Notes under the pieces: model-generated
The model's database searches: none
What the model was told of the DNA's origin: nothing
What the model saw: the letters and a program-made list of their open reading frames with translations, nothing else
Origin: WTGA01 sp965231865
Lineage (GTDB): Bacteria > Pseudomonadota > Gammaproteobacteria > Arenicellales > Poriferihabitantaceae
Assembly (NCBI GenBank): GCA_965231865.1
Contig: CBDDOJ010000001.1
Span: 868,001 to 932,000, forward strand
Direction: 5' to 3'
Length of the DNA: 64,000 nucleotides
Shown: positions 25,736 through 34,290 of the stretch, piece by piece
Position numbering within the stretch: the stretch's first letter is position 1
How the letters are laid out: every line of letters starts with the position of its first letter
Program-made: the position numbers and the translations under genes

Positions 25736-26947
25736 ATGTCAAAACCAGAATCCTACCGCTCCGGTCCCGACGACCGCGGACATTTCGGAATTTTCGGTGG
25801 GCGTTTTGTGGCCGAAACCCTGATGCCGCTGATCCTTGAAGTCGAGGCTGCCTGGAACCGGTACCGGAACGACCCGGCCTTCAATGCCGAACTTGAGTAT
25901 TACGCCCGGGATTATGTTGGCCGTCCGAGCCCGTTGTATTTTGCCGAACGCCTGACCGAAGAGCTGGGAGGAGCAAAAATCTATTTCAAGCGGGACGAAC
26001 TCAATCACACCGGGGCGCACAAGATCAACAACACCCTGGGCCAGATTCTTCTGGCCAGGCGCATGGGCAAACGCCGGATCATTGCCGAAACCGGTGCGGG
26101 ACAGCATGGCGTGGCCACGGCCACGGTTTGTGCATTGTTCGACCTGCCCTGCGTGGTGTACATGGGCGAAACCGACATCGAGCGCCAGGCACCCAATGTT
26201 TTTCGGATGCAGCTCCTCGGCGCGGAAATCGTCCCGGTAACCAGCGGGACAGCAACCCTGAAAGATGCCATGAATGATGCCCTGCGTGACTGGGTTGCCA
26301 ATGTGGAAGAAACCTTTTACATCATCGGTACGGCGGCCGGGCCTCACCCCTACCCTGAAATGGTGCGGGATTTCCAAAGTGTGATTGGCCGGGAAGCGAA
26401 AGCACAACTCATGGAAAAGGAAAACCGCCTGCCGGATACCATTCTCGCCTGCATTGGCGGTGGCTCCAACGCCATCGGGTTGTTTCATCCCTTCCTGGAT
26501 GATGAGTCCGTGGAAATTATCGGTGTCGAAGCCGCGGGCCTGGGGATTGAAACCGGCAAGCATGCGGCCTCCCTGAGCGGGGGGAAACCCGGGGTGCTCC
26601 ATGGCAACCGGACCTATCTCCTGCAGAATGAAGATGGCCAGATTTATGACGCCCATTCAATTTCTGCGGGCCTGGATTATCCGGGGATTGGACCGGAACA
26701 TTCCTGGCTGAATGAAATCGGCCGGGTGCAGTACGTCTCGGTGACCGACCAGGAAGCCCTGGAGGCTTTCCAGCTGAGTTGCCGAACCGAAGGAATCATT
26801 CCGGCCCTGGAACCTGCCCATGCGTTGGCGCATGTTGCGAAAATTGCCCCGGACATGGGGAAAGACAGCATCATTGTCATGAACATGTGCGGACGCGGGG
26901 ACAAGGATGTATTCTCGGTGGCACAGGCATTGGGAGAAAAGATATGA
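25736..26947 (+). CDS. trpB: Tryptophan synthase beta subunit
   Basis: The 403-residue PLP enzyme has GHFGIFGGRFVAETLM near the N-terminus, the PLP lysine Lys96 in HTGAHKINNTLGQ, AETGAGQHGVATATVCAL, and the phosphate loop CIGGGSNAIGLFHPF. It condenses indole with serine in the last step of tryptophan synthesis. The stop codon overlaps the trpA start in an ATGA arrangement. trpD is 11 kb away, and trpE, trpG and trpC are not in the window, so the pathway is split, as in many gammaproteobacteria. Confidence 0.97.
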   Translation: MSKPESYRSGPDDRGHFGIFGGRFVAETLMPLILEVEAAWNRYRNDPAFNAELEYYARDYVGRPSPLYFAERLTEELGGAKIYFKRDELNHTGAHKINNTLGQILLARRMGKRRIIAETGAGQHGVATATVCALFDLPCVVYMGETDIERQAPNVFRMQLLGAEIVPVTSGTATLKDAMNDALRDWVANVEETFYIIGTAAGPHPYPEMVRDFQSVIGREAKAQLMEKENRLPDTILACIGGGSNAIGLFHPFLDDESVEIIGVEAAGLGIETGKHAASLSGGKPGVLHGNRTYLLQNEDGQIYDAHSISAGLDYPGIGPEHSWLNEIGRVQYVSVTDQEALEAFQLSCRTEGIIPALEPAHALAHVAKIAPDMGKDSIIVMNMCGRGDKDVFSVAQALGEKI

Positions 26948-27765
26948 GCAGTACAGGCCAGCGAATCCAGAACCGGTTCAAATTGCTGAAGTCACAGGGG
27001 CGCATTGGCCTGATCACCTTTGTCACCGCAGGAGACCCGGACCCGGTGACTGCACAGAAAATCCTCAACGGGTTGCCCGCTGCCGGAGCAGACCTGATCG
27101 AACTTGGCATGCCTTTTTCGGATCCAATGGCCGATGGCCCCACCATCCAGCTGGCCAATCTGCGTGCATTGGGCAACGGGGCATCCCTGGTCAATACCCT
27201 GAAAATGGTGGCCGAATTCCGAACACTGGATGACGAGACCCCCATTGTGCTCATGGGATACTACAACCCGATTCACTACTATGGCGTACAGCGGTTTCTG
27301 GATGACTGCATCACGACCGGAGTGGATGGATTGATCATCGTTGACCTCCCTCCCGAGGAAGACGAAGAACTCTGTCACCCCTGCCTGACTGTCGGCATCA
27401 ACTGGATCCGGCTGACGACACCGACCACGGACCGGGCAAGGCTTGGCAAGGTGCTGAAGCACAGTTCAGGATTTGTCTACCACGTCTCCATTGCGGGGAT
27501 TACCGGGACCCGCTCTGCGGACCTCGACGATATCCAGTCGGCTGTGGACCGTATCCGCACCCGGACGGACCTGCCCATCGCCGTGGGCTTTGGCATCAAA
27601 TCCAGGGAGCAGGTAAGGGAAATGGCCGGAATAGCGGATGCTGCGGTAGTGGGATCGGCCCTGGTGAACGTCATTCAGGAAGGCCTGGAAAACGATGCAT
27701 CCAGCGAGGAGATTGTCTACAGCCTCCACGGACTGGTCCGTGACCTGGCCTCTGGAACACAATAG
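26944..27765 (+). CDS. trpA: Tryptophan synthase alpha subunit
   Basis: The 273-residue TIM barrel starts at ATG 26944, within the ATGA overlap with trpB. The catalytic Glu lies in DLIELGMPFSDPMADGPTIQ; the second catalytic Asp is in the loop IVDLPPEED, and the phosphate-binding loops VSIAGITGTRS and PIAVGFGIKSREQV are present. It cleaves indole-3-glycerol phosphate and passes indole to TrpB. The long frame upstream of this ATG is only the shadow of trpB. Confidence 0.96.
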   Translation: MSSTGQRIQNRFKLLKSQGRIGLITFVTAGDPDPVTAQKILNGLPAAGADLIELGMPFSDPMADGPTIQLANLRALGNGASLVNTLKMVAEFRTLDDETPIVLMGYYNPIHYYGVQRFLDDCITTGVDGLIIVDLPPEEDEELCHPCLTVGINWIRLTTPTTDRARLGKVLKHSSGFVYHVSIAGITGTRSADLDDIQSAVDRIRTRTDLPIAVGFGIKSREQVREMAGIADAAVVGSALVNVIQEGLENDASSEEIVYSLHGLVRDLASGTQ

Positions 27766-27812
27766 CGGGTTTGGACATGCCCTCCTGGATTGCTGGCGGA
27801 TGGTGCTGAATT

Positions 27813-27986
27813 ATGGCGCTTAAAGACATCACCCACAGGGATATGGTTGAGAGGGCAATCAAAGAGTTGGATGACCTGGGTAGAGATGCCATGCTCAAAA
27901 AGTACGGCGGAGCCCGGTCGACACGCTGGTACGCCCTCTTTGAGGACAAGTACTATGATCAGAAAGGGAATTATATACTTTACTAA
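27813..27986 (+). pseudogene. Truncated ScoMcrA-head-like ORF
   Basis: A 57-residue ORF reads MALKDITHRDMVERAIKELD, then DLGRDAMLKKYGGARSTRWY, then ALFEDKYYDQKGNYILY. The pattern (DIT..D...AI.E.D.LGRDA.L.KYG......Y.L..D...YD.K) matches the N-terminal head domain of ScoMcrA-type SRA/HNH modification-dependent restriction enzymes. The frame stops where family members continue for several hundred residues, so only the head remains. It has no strong ribosome site. It begins 47 bases after trpA and marks the edge of an accessory island. Confidence 0.55.
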
Positions 27987-28191
27987 GCATATTCATTTTC
28001 TTGGAATCTGATGTATAATTGTATTCAAATTCCACTCACTTATAACCGAGTGGCAGCCTTGGGGACTCAGGCGGTTGGACGGGATAGAGGCGATTGTGTT
28101 GGCAACCTCAGTGATCCGTCAAGAGAATATACTGCTTAATTATGTATATAAGTCCCATCAGAAACTCATTCTGCGTGCTGCGCATGTATTG

Positions 28192-28815
28192 TCAGGCTTG
28201 GGGCCTCTTCCCCCGGGTAAGGGGACCTTCACAGCAGAAGAAGCCAGGCATCGGCTGTGTGAACTGGATCCGGAAGGCTTCACGCTGCAGCTCAGAGGGC
28301 TGGGCAAGCATTTCAAATGGTTCCGCCCCGGGCAAACGGGGCGCCACCCGGTTTTTGGTCAGGGTCGACAGATTCTCCAGCAGGGAGTGAAAACTGTGTG
28401 GCGGAAAACCCCCGGCGGTCTTTTTGCGACGGGCCTTGTCCCTGGCCGACGGCGAAACTTCAGCAGGCGCCACCACGGAGGTGCGCAGGGCCTCGGCCTG
28501 TTCCGGATATTCATCATCAAACAACAGCGGTTTGAGTTTCTCCCGCATATGCCATTCCACGTAATACGCCAGCATGCATAAAAACACATGGGCCCGAACC
28601 CGGTCCGACGTGTAATGATAGATTGGCCGTACTTTCAGGTCCACGGTCTTCAAACTGCGAAAGGCCCGTTCCACCCGGCTCAGGCCCTTGTAGGCCGAAA
28701 CCGTACCCTCGGCATCCAGGGTTTCCTCCGGCAAACTGGTACGTACCACATACAGGCCATCCAGGACCGCTTCTGGGGTCTCAGCGGGGGAAAGTTCAGT
28801 CGGGGGTCTCCAGTT
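28192..28815 (-). pseudogene. IS1634-like transposase, C-terminal remnant (copy A)
   Basis: The frame reads EAVLDGLYVVRTSLPEETLD, then a core around LSRVERAFRSLKTVDLKV, RPIYHYTSDRVRAHVFLCML and AYYVEWHMREKLKPLLF. This is the conserved C-terminal part of IS1634-family DDE transposases. The N-terminal two thirds are absent, and the last residues after QREAFRI differ from the natural end seen in copy B at 30961. About 210 bases (28270-28479) are repeated in copy B without gaps. Non-functional. Confidence 0.75.
28270..28479. repeat. Direct repeat, left copy (transposase 3' end)
   Basis: This 210-base segment aligns gap-free with 30994-31203 in the same orientation and with high, though not perfect, identity. 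The two copies flank the DUF4143 ATPase gene. Confidence 0.8.
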
Positions 28816-28840
28816 GGCACTTTTCGTTCACCACCGTCCA

Positions 28841-30538
28841 TCAGGTATCGGTTTCCATCCGCGGCCGGCATGGATGATACTCCACCAGTGCTGACTTTCC
28901 GGCGACCTCGATGACGCGGACCATTAGCTCTTTGCCGTTGGAGTCGGTGAGATGCATGTCTTCGTCCGGCTGGAAAGGAAACACCTCTTGGCACTCTCCG
29001 TTGATAGCCATATTTTCTGTATACAGATAAGTTCGGCCCAGGTTGTCCCGCATGGGGTGCAATCGTCCTGTCAGGCCGGGAATGTTGCCCCAGGTTTCTG
29101 GAATCAGGGCGGAGCCTCCGTACTGCAGTGGACTCAGACGGACAGAAAGAATGCTTTCGGCCGGTATCCAGTCCCTCTCCAGATGCGCAGCGAATCCTTG
29201 GGCAGCCACGAATACCGTCATGGGTAAATGACGGGAATGCAGTTCAAGAGCTGCCTCGCCCTGTTCATCGGCCTTTGCAAATTTCCATGTCTCGTTGGGA
29301 AACAGCACGAGGACGTTGGCATCGGTGACCGGTTGACCCTTGGCGAAGACACGTACTACGGATTTCGCATTCGGCATGGCCACCGAGCGCAGCATGTGCC
29401 AGGGAACCAGTTGTCCATCACTGCGCTGTTGAAATTCCTTTCCACCATAGGTGACCGCCATGTCAACCGAAGTCGGGTCCAGAAAGGATTTTCGAACCCG
29501 GCGGGTAATTCGGAACAGGTTGGGTGGTGGGGTAAGAGAGGATTTGGCTTCCAGTAGGGTGCGCCCCATGGGATGATCAATCACCAGATCCACTTCAGTG
29601 CCGTTGCCGTCCCGGTAAAACGAAAGGCCCCGGGTTTCACCCTGATTATTGCGGTATTTGCGGATCTCAGAAATCACCCAGGATTCAAAGATAGCACCCC
29701 GCAGAGGATGTAGACGAAGCTGTTCGGGGTTCCGGATCCCCAGTAGCCAGCAGACCAGACCGGTGTCATGGAAATACAGTTTTGGCATCTTTACCAGTCG
29801 CTTACGGAGGTTAGCGTGAAACGCCGGCAGTCGGAAAGTGATAAAACCTGCCTCCAGAATGCTGATCCAGTTTTTGGCGCTCGGTTGCGAAATGCCGCAG
29901 TCGTTAGCCAGGGAAGAATAATTGAGCAATTGTCCGGTGCGACCGGCGCACAATTCGACGAACTGCTGAAATGTCGTAAGGTTCCCAATGTTGCGGACCA
30001 TTCGCACATCCCGTTCGAGGTAGGTAGAGACGTACGAGCGGAGCCAGGCCGACGGGTCGAGTTTCCGGTCGAAAATTCGAGGATAGCCGCCACTGAACAG
30101 GGTTTCTTCCAGGCCCGCGGGAGGTTGGCCGAAGCGTTTGATCTCGTTCCATGTCAAGGGCAACAGGTGATGCACCTCGGTACGTCCTGCCAACGACTGG
30201 GTGACGGATTCCAGCAGGGAGAGGTTTTGCGAACCACTGAGAATCCAGCGTCCCGGCACCGGGTCGTCGTCGATGATGCCCTGCAGATAGGAGAGCAATT
30301 CCGGAACACGCTGGATCTCATCAATGATGGCACCATTGGGGAGTTGCGCCAAAAATCCCCTGGGGTCTGAGGTTGCGAATGCCCGTTCATCCGGCGCCTC
30401 GAGTGTCCGGTACGGATGATCTTGAAATAGGGCCCGGCACAATGTAGTTTTGCCGCTCTGCCGGGGACCGGCTATCGTGACGGCAGGTGCCCGCTTTGCG
30501 GCCTTGATTAATTCCGGGGCCAGGTCTCGATCAATCAT
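28841..30538 (-). CDS. DUF4143 ATPase with C-terminal extension
   Basis: The 565-residue protein has an AAA-type domain with Walker A GPRQSGKT (residues 24-31) and Walker B AIIDEIQR (70-77), then the DUF4143 wing (YLERDVRMVRNIGNLTTFQQ, KLYFHDTGLVCWLLGI, RGAIFESWVISEIRKYRNN) and an endonuclease-like core, DGNGTEVDLVIDHPMGRTLLEAKSS, with D and E-x-K. After about residue 395 an extra 170-residue beta-rich part (VVRVFAKGQPVTDANVLVLF, then EQGEAALELHSRHLPMTVFV) resembles carboxypeptidase-regulatory folds; it is not normal for the family. The gene has its own AT-rich promoter and sits between two transposase remnants. The function of DUF4143 ATPases is not settled. Confidence 0.85.
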   Translation of the reverse strand: MIDRDLAPELIKAAKRAPAVTIAGPRQSGKTTLCRALFQDHPYRTLEAPDERAFATSDPRGFLAQLPNGAIIDEIQRVPELLSYLQGIIDDDPVPGRWILSGSQNLSLLESVTQSLAGRTEVHHLLPLTWNEIKRFGQPPAGLEETLFSGGYPRIFDRKLDPSAWLRSYVSTYLERDVRMVRNIGNLTTFQQFVELCAGRTGQLLNYSSLANDCGISQPSAKNWISILEAGFITFRLPAFHANLRKRLVKMPKLYFHDTGLVCWLLGIRNPEQLRLHPLRGAIFESWVISEIRKYRNNQGETRGLSFYRDGNGTEVDLVIDHPMGRTLLEAKSSLTPPPNLFRITRRVRKSFLDPTSVDMAVTYGGKEFQQRSDGQLVPWHMLRSVAMPNAKSVVRVFAKGQPVTDANVLVLFPNETWKFAKADEQGEAALELHSRHLPMTVFVAAQGFAAHLERDWIPAESILSVRLSPLQYGGSALIPETWGNIPGLTGRLHPMRDNLGRTYLYTENMAINGECQEVFPFQPDEDMHLTDSNGKELMVRVIEVAGKSALVEYHPCRPRMETDT

Positions 30539-30545
30539 AGGGTAA

Positions 30546-30590
30546 ATTTTATCAAAAAAATTAAGCTAATTCAAATTTAATATTTGAATT
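30546..30590 (-). promoter_or_regulatory. Near-consensus promoter with operator-like inverted repeat for the DUF4143 gene
   Basis: On the minus strand TTGAAT (30569-30574) is followed, 17 bases later, by TAAAAT (30546-30551), only 7 bases before the ATG, so the transcript would be nearly leaderless. A perfect inverted repeat, AATTCAAAT and ATTTGAATT around TTAAT (30568-30590), covers the -35. The segment is far more AT-rich than its surroundings. Confidence 0.6.
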
Positions 30591-30591
30591 G

Positions 30592-30960
30592 TCCTGATAC
30601 TGTGGATTGAGCGGCGGTTTCCCATCTGGTTGAGCGACACAAAAGAGACCTTTTTCCCTCCGGCACCGCGACCCCGAAGGCGGTTATCCGAACTTGGATA
30701 CAAGGGGAAGCTCCAGACGGCACGGGGCTGTGCGGTGCGCCATCTGGGGGTGGATATACCAGGGGTACCGGGGGTGCGGGTTGTTCACAGCCATGCAACC
30801 AGCTTGGTCGGGATGAACGGGAACCGTTCGTTCTTGTTGACTTACAAACGGCTTGACGAATTTGGAGGCCATCAATCGGGCTTTATGCCCCAGACTCGAC
30901 TTCCAGAACGAATGCGCCGCATCCTGCTGATTCTTGGATAATTTAAAAACAAAAAAATCG
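30592..30960. other. Gap without recognisable gene
   Basis: Short frames on both strands show no family signature and no ribosome site. The composition is closer to the host genome than to the AT-rich promoter next to it. It may be decayed insertion sequence DNA. Confidence 0.4.
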
Positions 30961-31203
30961 TTACTGAGTACACTTCAAGCGAACACCCAGTAACCGGAAG
31001 ACTTCACTCTGCACATCAGTGGGCTGGGCAAGCATTTCAAATGGTTCCGCCCCGGGCAAACGGGGCGCCACCCGGTTTTTGGTCAGGGTCACCAGATTCT
31101 CCAGCAGGGAGCGAAAACTGTGTGGCGGAAAGCCATTGGCCATCCGTTTTCGACGGGCCTTTTCCCTGGTCGAGGGCGAGACTTCAGCAGGCACCACCAC
31201 GGA
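30961..31203 (-). pseudogene. IS1634-like transposase, C-terminal remnant (copy B)
   Basis: The frame VPAEVSPSTREKARRKRMAN, then SLLENLVTLTKNRVAPRLPG and EVFRLLGVRLKCTQ, is the C-terminus of the same transposase as copy A. It includes the natural end RLLGVRL. Upstream of about 31203 the frame stays open to 31341 but loses all resemblance to the family, so this is a fragment joined to other DNA. Confidence 0.75.
30994..31203. repeat. Direct repeat, right copy (transposase 3' end)
   Basis: Partner of 28270-28479, same orientation and same length. The distance between copies is about 2.7 kb. Confidence 0.8.
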
Positions 31204-31350
31204 TAATCCGGGGCCAGCTTCCAGGGTGACCGACGAGTCTGATCGCCATTGGACGGCAAGTGATTCACACCTCCCCGGATTTCCGTACGCAAGAGTCAAA
31301 ACACACCGGACAGGTTTGCGCGGGGAAACCGGGTATCCCATCCACCCGGG

Positions 31351-33567
31351 CTATAGCTCCCATTTTTTGGCAATCTTTTCCGCTTTCTTTCTCTGTTTCC
31401 GGCTGCCTTCCTGGAGGATTTCGTCAACATAGCCTTTGGCAATGTCTTTTTCACCCAATTGTGCATAGGTTTCGGCCAATTGGAGCGCGATTCTGGATTT
31501 TTCGTACTGGTCCACTTTCCCGGTGAGGGGTTCATCCGTGGCTGAGAACCAGGCATCGTCCGTAGCCAAAGTGCCGGCCTCTTCCTGGTGGTCCGGCGGT
31601 TCCGGGACATCCGGGGCAACCTCCGTTTCCTCATACCCTGGATTTCCCGGGCTGATTTTCCTGCCCATGGCGGCAACCCGGTCCCAAACCGGGCCTGGGC
31701 TTTCCCCCATCCGCGTGCGCAATTCTCCCGCCAGCGTATCAAAGGCGATCCGGTCATTGTGCTGATGGAAAATTTCCAGAAGCTTTTCCGCCAGGTCGTG
31801 TCTTTCCGGGCTGGCGTGATACGCTTCCTCCAGGACCTGGATGGCCTGTTCTTCCCGGTGGTAGGCCAGGTACACCTCGGCTTCCGCCAGGGGATCGTCG
31901 ATCTCCGGCTGGCTGATTGCCCCGTCCCCATCCGCAACTCCCTTCCCATCGGCCTGGGAAGGGGAGAGCGATTCCCCCGGGGTCGCTGATCCCGCCCCGG
32001 CATGGGGACGACCGCCTGAATGGGGGTCCGCGGCTCCATCCACTGCGGGTTTTTGCTGTGAATTTCTTCGACGGTAAAAAAACAGCACCGCCATCAGCAC
32101 CAGCAGTCCTGCAATGATTTTCAGGACATAATCGCCAAGCCCTCCGAACATTGCCGAAAGAGAACCCATGATACTGGACGGGGGTGCCTCCCCGGAAACC
32201 GCCGAAGGGTCTTTTTCCGGCGGGTCATCAGCCACATTTGCCGTTGCCGCGTCCTCCGCCGAAGTGTCCTCCCCGGTGACGGCTTCACCCTGGGCCGTCT
32301 CACTGTCGGGCTCACTGGCCGGTTCACTGCCGGCTGTCTTCCCGGCGTCGGTCCCGATGTCGGTCCCGACCCGGGTCTCGGCATCTGTCGGTTCCGAAGA
32401 GGGGACCGCCGCAATTTCCTCCATGGCCGCATCGGCATCTTCACCTTCCCCTGCGCGGCTTTCTCCGGTACCCCGGGAGTCCGGTTCATCCGGGGCCACG
32501 AGGGCATTCTCCGGTTCCTTTTCTGCCGTCCCGGCCGGGTTCTGGAGGATGACCGGAGTAGAACTTTCAATCTCGATCAGGGTGGAAACCTGCTCCTCCC
32601 GGGCCTGCATTTCAGTCAGTTCCTCCTTGATTTCTTCACTTTGTGCCTCGGCACTGAGCAGGGTTTCCTCCACTTGTGCAGACTGTATCTCCAATGCCGA
32701 AATTTGTCCGGAACCCCCGGATTCCCCTTCCAGCGCAGCACTGAGTTCTTCCTCGACGACCTCCTGGCCAATGCTCAATCGCGCCTCTTCCTCCAGTCCG
32801 CCACCGGACTGGATCTCCGTTTCCCCGGATCCGGTTTGCGGCTGTTTGAAATGACCGATCTGCGACAAATACTGGTTATACTGCTCAGACTGCACCAAAA
32901 ACTGCTGGAGTGCGGTTTCAGGGCTTGTCCGGGAGATCACGTCATGGGAAGGTATTTCCAGCACCGCCCCCGCCAGCAAACGATTCATGTTACCGTCAAT
33001 GAATGCATCGGGGTTCGCTTCCAGGATGGCGGTATACCCCTGAAACCGGGTCAGTGAACCCGGCAAATCCAGGCTGTGCACAATACCGGAAAGCGTGTCC
33101 CCGGGCTGAACCTCAACCGTGGAAGGCAGAACGACGCCGGCAACAGAATCCGGTGCGAACAGCGGGGGATTCAGCCATGCGGTATATTCCCGTACGACTT
33201 TTCCCCTGGACCAGGTTGCGGACAGGAGCAGATGAACAACCGTTTCCTCCACCGGGATGGCGGTTGTAATGGCCACGTAATAGGTGCCGTTGACCCCTTC
33301 GAGAATCCGGAATTCCAGAGAGTCGGCGTATTTTGGATAGGCAATGCCTGCCTCGGAAAATTCCGACCGGCTGGCCAGGGAAATGGACAGGGTAGCCAGT
33401 TCTGCCGGGACCACTGCACCCAGGTCCACTTCAAGATTCAACTCCCCGGACCCTTCGGAATGAACGCCCAGTTCGCCAAGCTCCACTGCCTGGGAAAGAG
33501 CCGGCACCCACAGAAGGGCCACCGCGACCCGGCATACGATAGAAAAGGACAGGAGAGATCCAGACAT
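31351..33567 (-). CDS. fimV: FimV/HubP-family polar protein
   Basis: The 738-residue protein starts at ATG 33567 (MSGSLLSFSI) with a signal peptide. FimV features in order: an N-terminal FimV domain (ELGELGVHSEGSGELNLEVD and GTYYVAITTAIPVEE), a LysM-type peptidoglycan-binding motif (VEVQPGDTLSGIVHSLDLPG), a coiled-coil Glu/Gln-rich stretch, a low-complexity acidic Ser/Thr/Gly linker with degenerate repeats (TDIGTDAGKTAGSEPASEPD), one transmembrane helix (LKIIAGLLVLMAVLFFY), and a C-terminal TPR-like FimV domain (RIALQLAETYAQLGEKDIAK). FimV organises polar type IV pilus machinery and second messenger signalling. It follows leuD directly; asd and leuB, usually between them, are absent. Confidence 0.9.
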   Translation of the reverse strand: MSGSLLSFSIVCRVAVALLWVPALSQAVELGELGVHSEGSGELNLEVDLGAVVPAELATLSISLASRSEFSEAGIAYPKYADSLEFRILEGVNGTYYVAITTAIPVEETVVHLLLSATWSRGKVVREYTAWLNPPLFAPDSVAGVVLPSTVEVQPGDTLSGIVHSLDLPGSLTRFQGYTAILEANPDAFIDGNMNRLLAGAVLEIPSHDVISRTSPETALQQFLVQSEQYNQYLSQIGHFKQPQTGSGETEIQSGGGLEEEARLSIGQEVVEEELSAALEGESGGSGQISALEIQSAQVEETLLSAEAQSEEIKEELTEMQAREEQVSTLIEIESSTPVILQNPAGTAEKEPENALVAPDEPDSRGTGESRAGEGEDADAAMEEIAAVPSSEPTDAETRVGTDIGTDAGKTAGSEPASEPDSETAQGEAVTGEDTSAEDAATANVADDPPEKDPSAVSGEAPPSSIMGSLSAMFGGLGDYVLKIIAGLLVLMAVLFFYRRRNSQQKPAVDGAADPHSGGRPHAGAGSATPGESLSPSQADGKGVADGDGAISQPEIDDPLAEAEVYLAYHREEQAIQVLEEAYHASPERHDLAEKLLEIFHQHNDRIAFDTLAGELRTRMGESPGPVWDRVAAMGRKISPGNPGYEETEVAPDVPEPPDHQEEAGTLATDDAWFSATDEPLTGKVDQYEKSRIALQLAETYAQLGEKDIAKGYVDEILQEGSRKQRKKAEKIAKKWEL

Positions 33568-33625
33568 GTCGTTCCGAATGAACAAAAGTCCCGTGCTGCC
33601 CTACAGCAAGGCCCTCACCGGCTGC

Positions 33626-34264
33626 CTAGCTGAACAGCCACGGTGCCACCGTTTTACGGTGTTCTTCGTACTTGACAATCCATTCCGATTTTTCAAGTGT
33701 CCTCCCAATATCGTCCAGACCGTTGATCAATGCATGCTTGCGATACGGGTCGATTTCAAATTCAATCCTGGTCTGGTCCGGCAGCGTCAGGACCTGCCCT
33801 GAAAGATCCACCTTCATTGCAAATCCGGGTTCATTTTCAACCCTGGAAAACAGGTCTTCCACCGTTCGACCGGCGACGACAATGGGCAGTATGCCGTTTT
33901 TGAAACAATTGTTGAAAAAAATCTCGGCGAAACTCGGTGCAATGACACAACGGAATCCGTAGTCCAGCAACGCCCATGGCGCATGCTCCCGGGAGGACCC
34001 ACAGCCAAAATTATCCCTGGCAAGCAAAATCCGGGCATTGTGGTATCGGGACTGGTTCAGGACAAACCCGGGATTAAGGGGGCGGGCACTGTTGTCCATG
34101 CCGGGTTCACCGTGGTCCAGGTAGCGCCATTCGTCAAATAAATTCGGCCCGAAACCCGTTCGTTTTATCGATTTCAAAAACTGTTTGGGGATGATGGCAT
34201 CCGTATCGACATTTGCCCGGTCAAGGGGTGCGACAATGCCTTCGAGTACTGTAAACGGCTCCAT
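33626..34264 (-). CDS. leuD: 3-isopropylmalate dehydratase small subunit
   Basis: The 212-residue protein has the swivelling-domain motifs IVAPLDRANVDTDAIIPKQF, FGCGSSREHAPWALLDYGFR and CVIAPSFAEIFFNN. It pairs with LeuC to isomerise 2- and 3-isopropylmalate in leucine synthesis. The ATG lies 25 bases after the leuC stop; the gap is filled by two tandem copies of a 13-base unit, each with an AGAAGG ribosome site. Confidence 0.95.
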   Translation of the reverse strand: MEPFTVLEGIVAPLDRANVDTDAIIPKQFLKSIKRTGFGPNLFDEWRYLDHGEPGMDNSARPLNPGFVLNQSRYHNARILLARDNFGCGSSREHAPWALLDYGFRCVIAPSFAEIFFNNCFKNGILPIVVAGRTVEDLFSRVENEPGFAMKVDLSGQVLTLPDQTRIEFEIDPYRKHALINGLDDIGRTLEKSEWIVKYEEHRKTVAPWLFS

Positions 34265-34290
34265 TATGATAACCTTCTATGATAACCTTC
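34265..34290 (-). repeat. Tandem 13-bp duplication carrying the leuD ribosome site
   Basis: On the plus strand TATGATAACCTTC occurs twice in tandem (34265-34277 and 34278-34290). On the minus strand each copy reads GAAGGTTATCATA, so leuD has two Shine-Dalgarno sequences; the proximal one is 8 bases from its ATG, the distal one overlaps the leuC stop. Confidence 0.85.

Noticed and set aside
28075..28581. 168-residue plus frame over the transposase remnant
   Set aside because: Antisense to clear IS1634-like transposase residues; the same antisense sequence recurs at the second copy.
30630..30941. 103-residue plus frame between the ATPase and the second transposase remnant
   Set aside because: No start signal and no family resemblance; composition is compatible with decayed DNA.
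32270..32400. Short GC-rich repeats as a possible CRISPR or satellite
   Set aside because: They are degenerate codons of the Ser/Thr/Gly/Asp linker of FimV, not spaced repeats.
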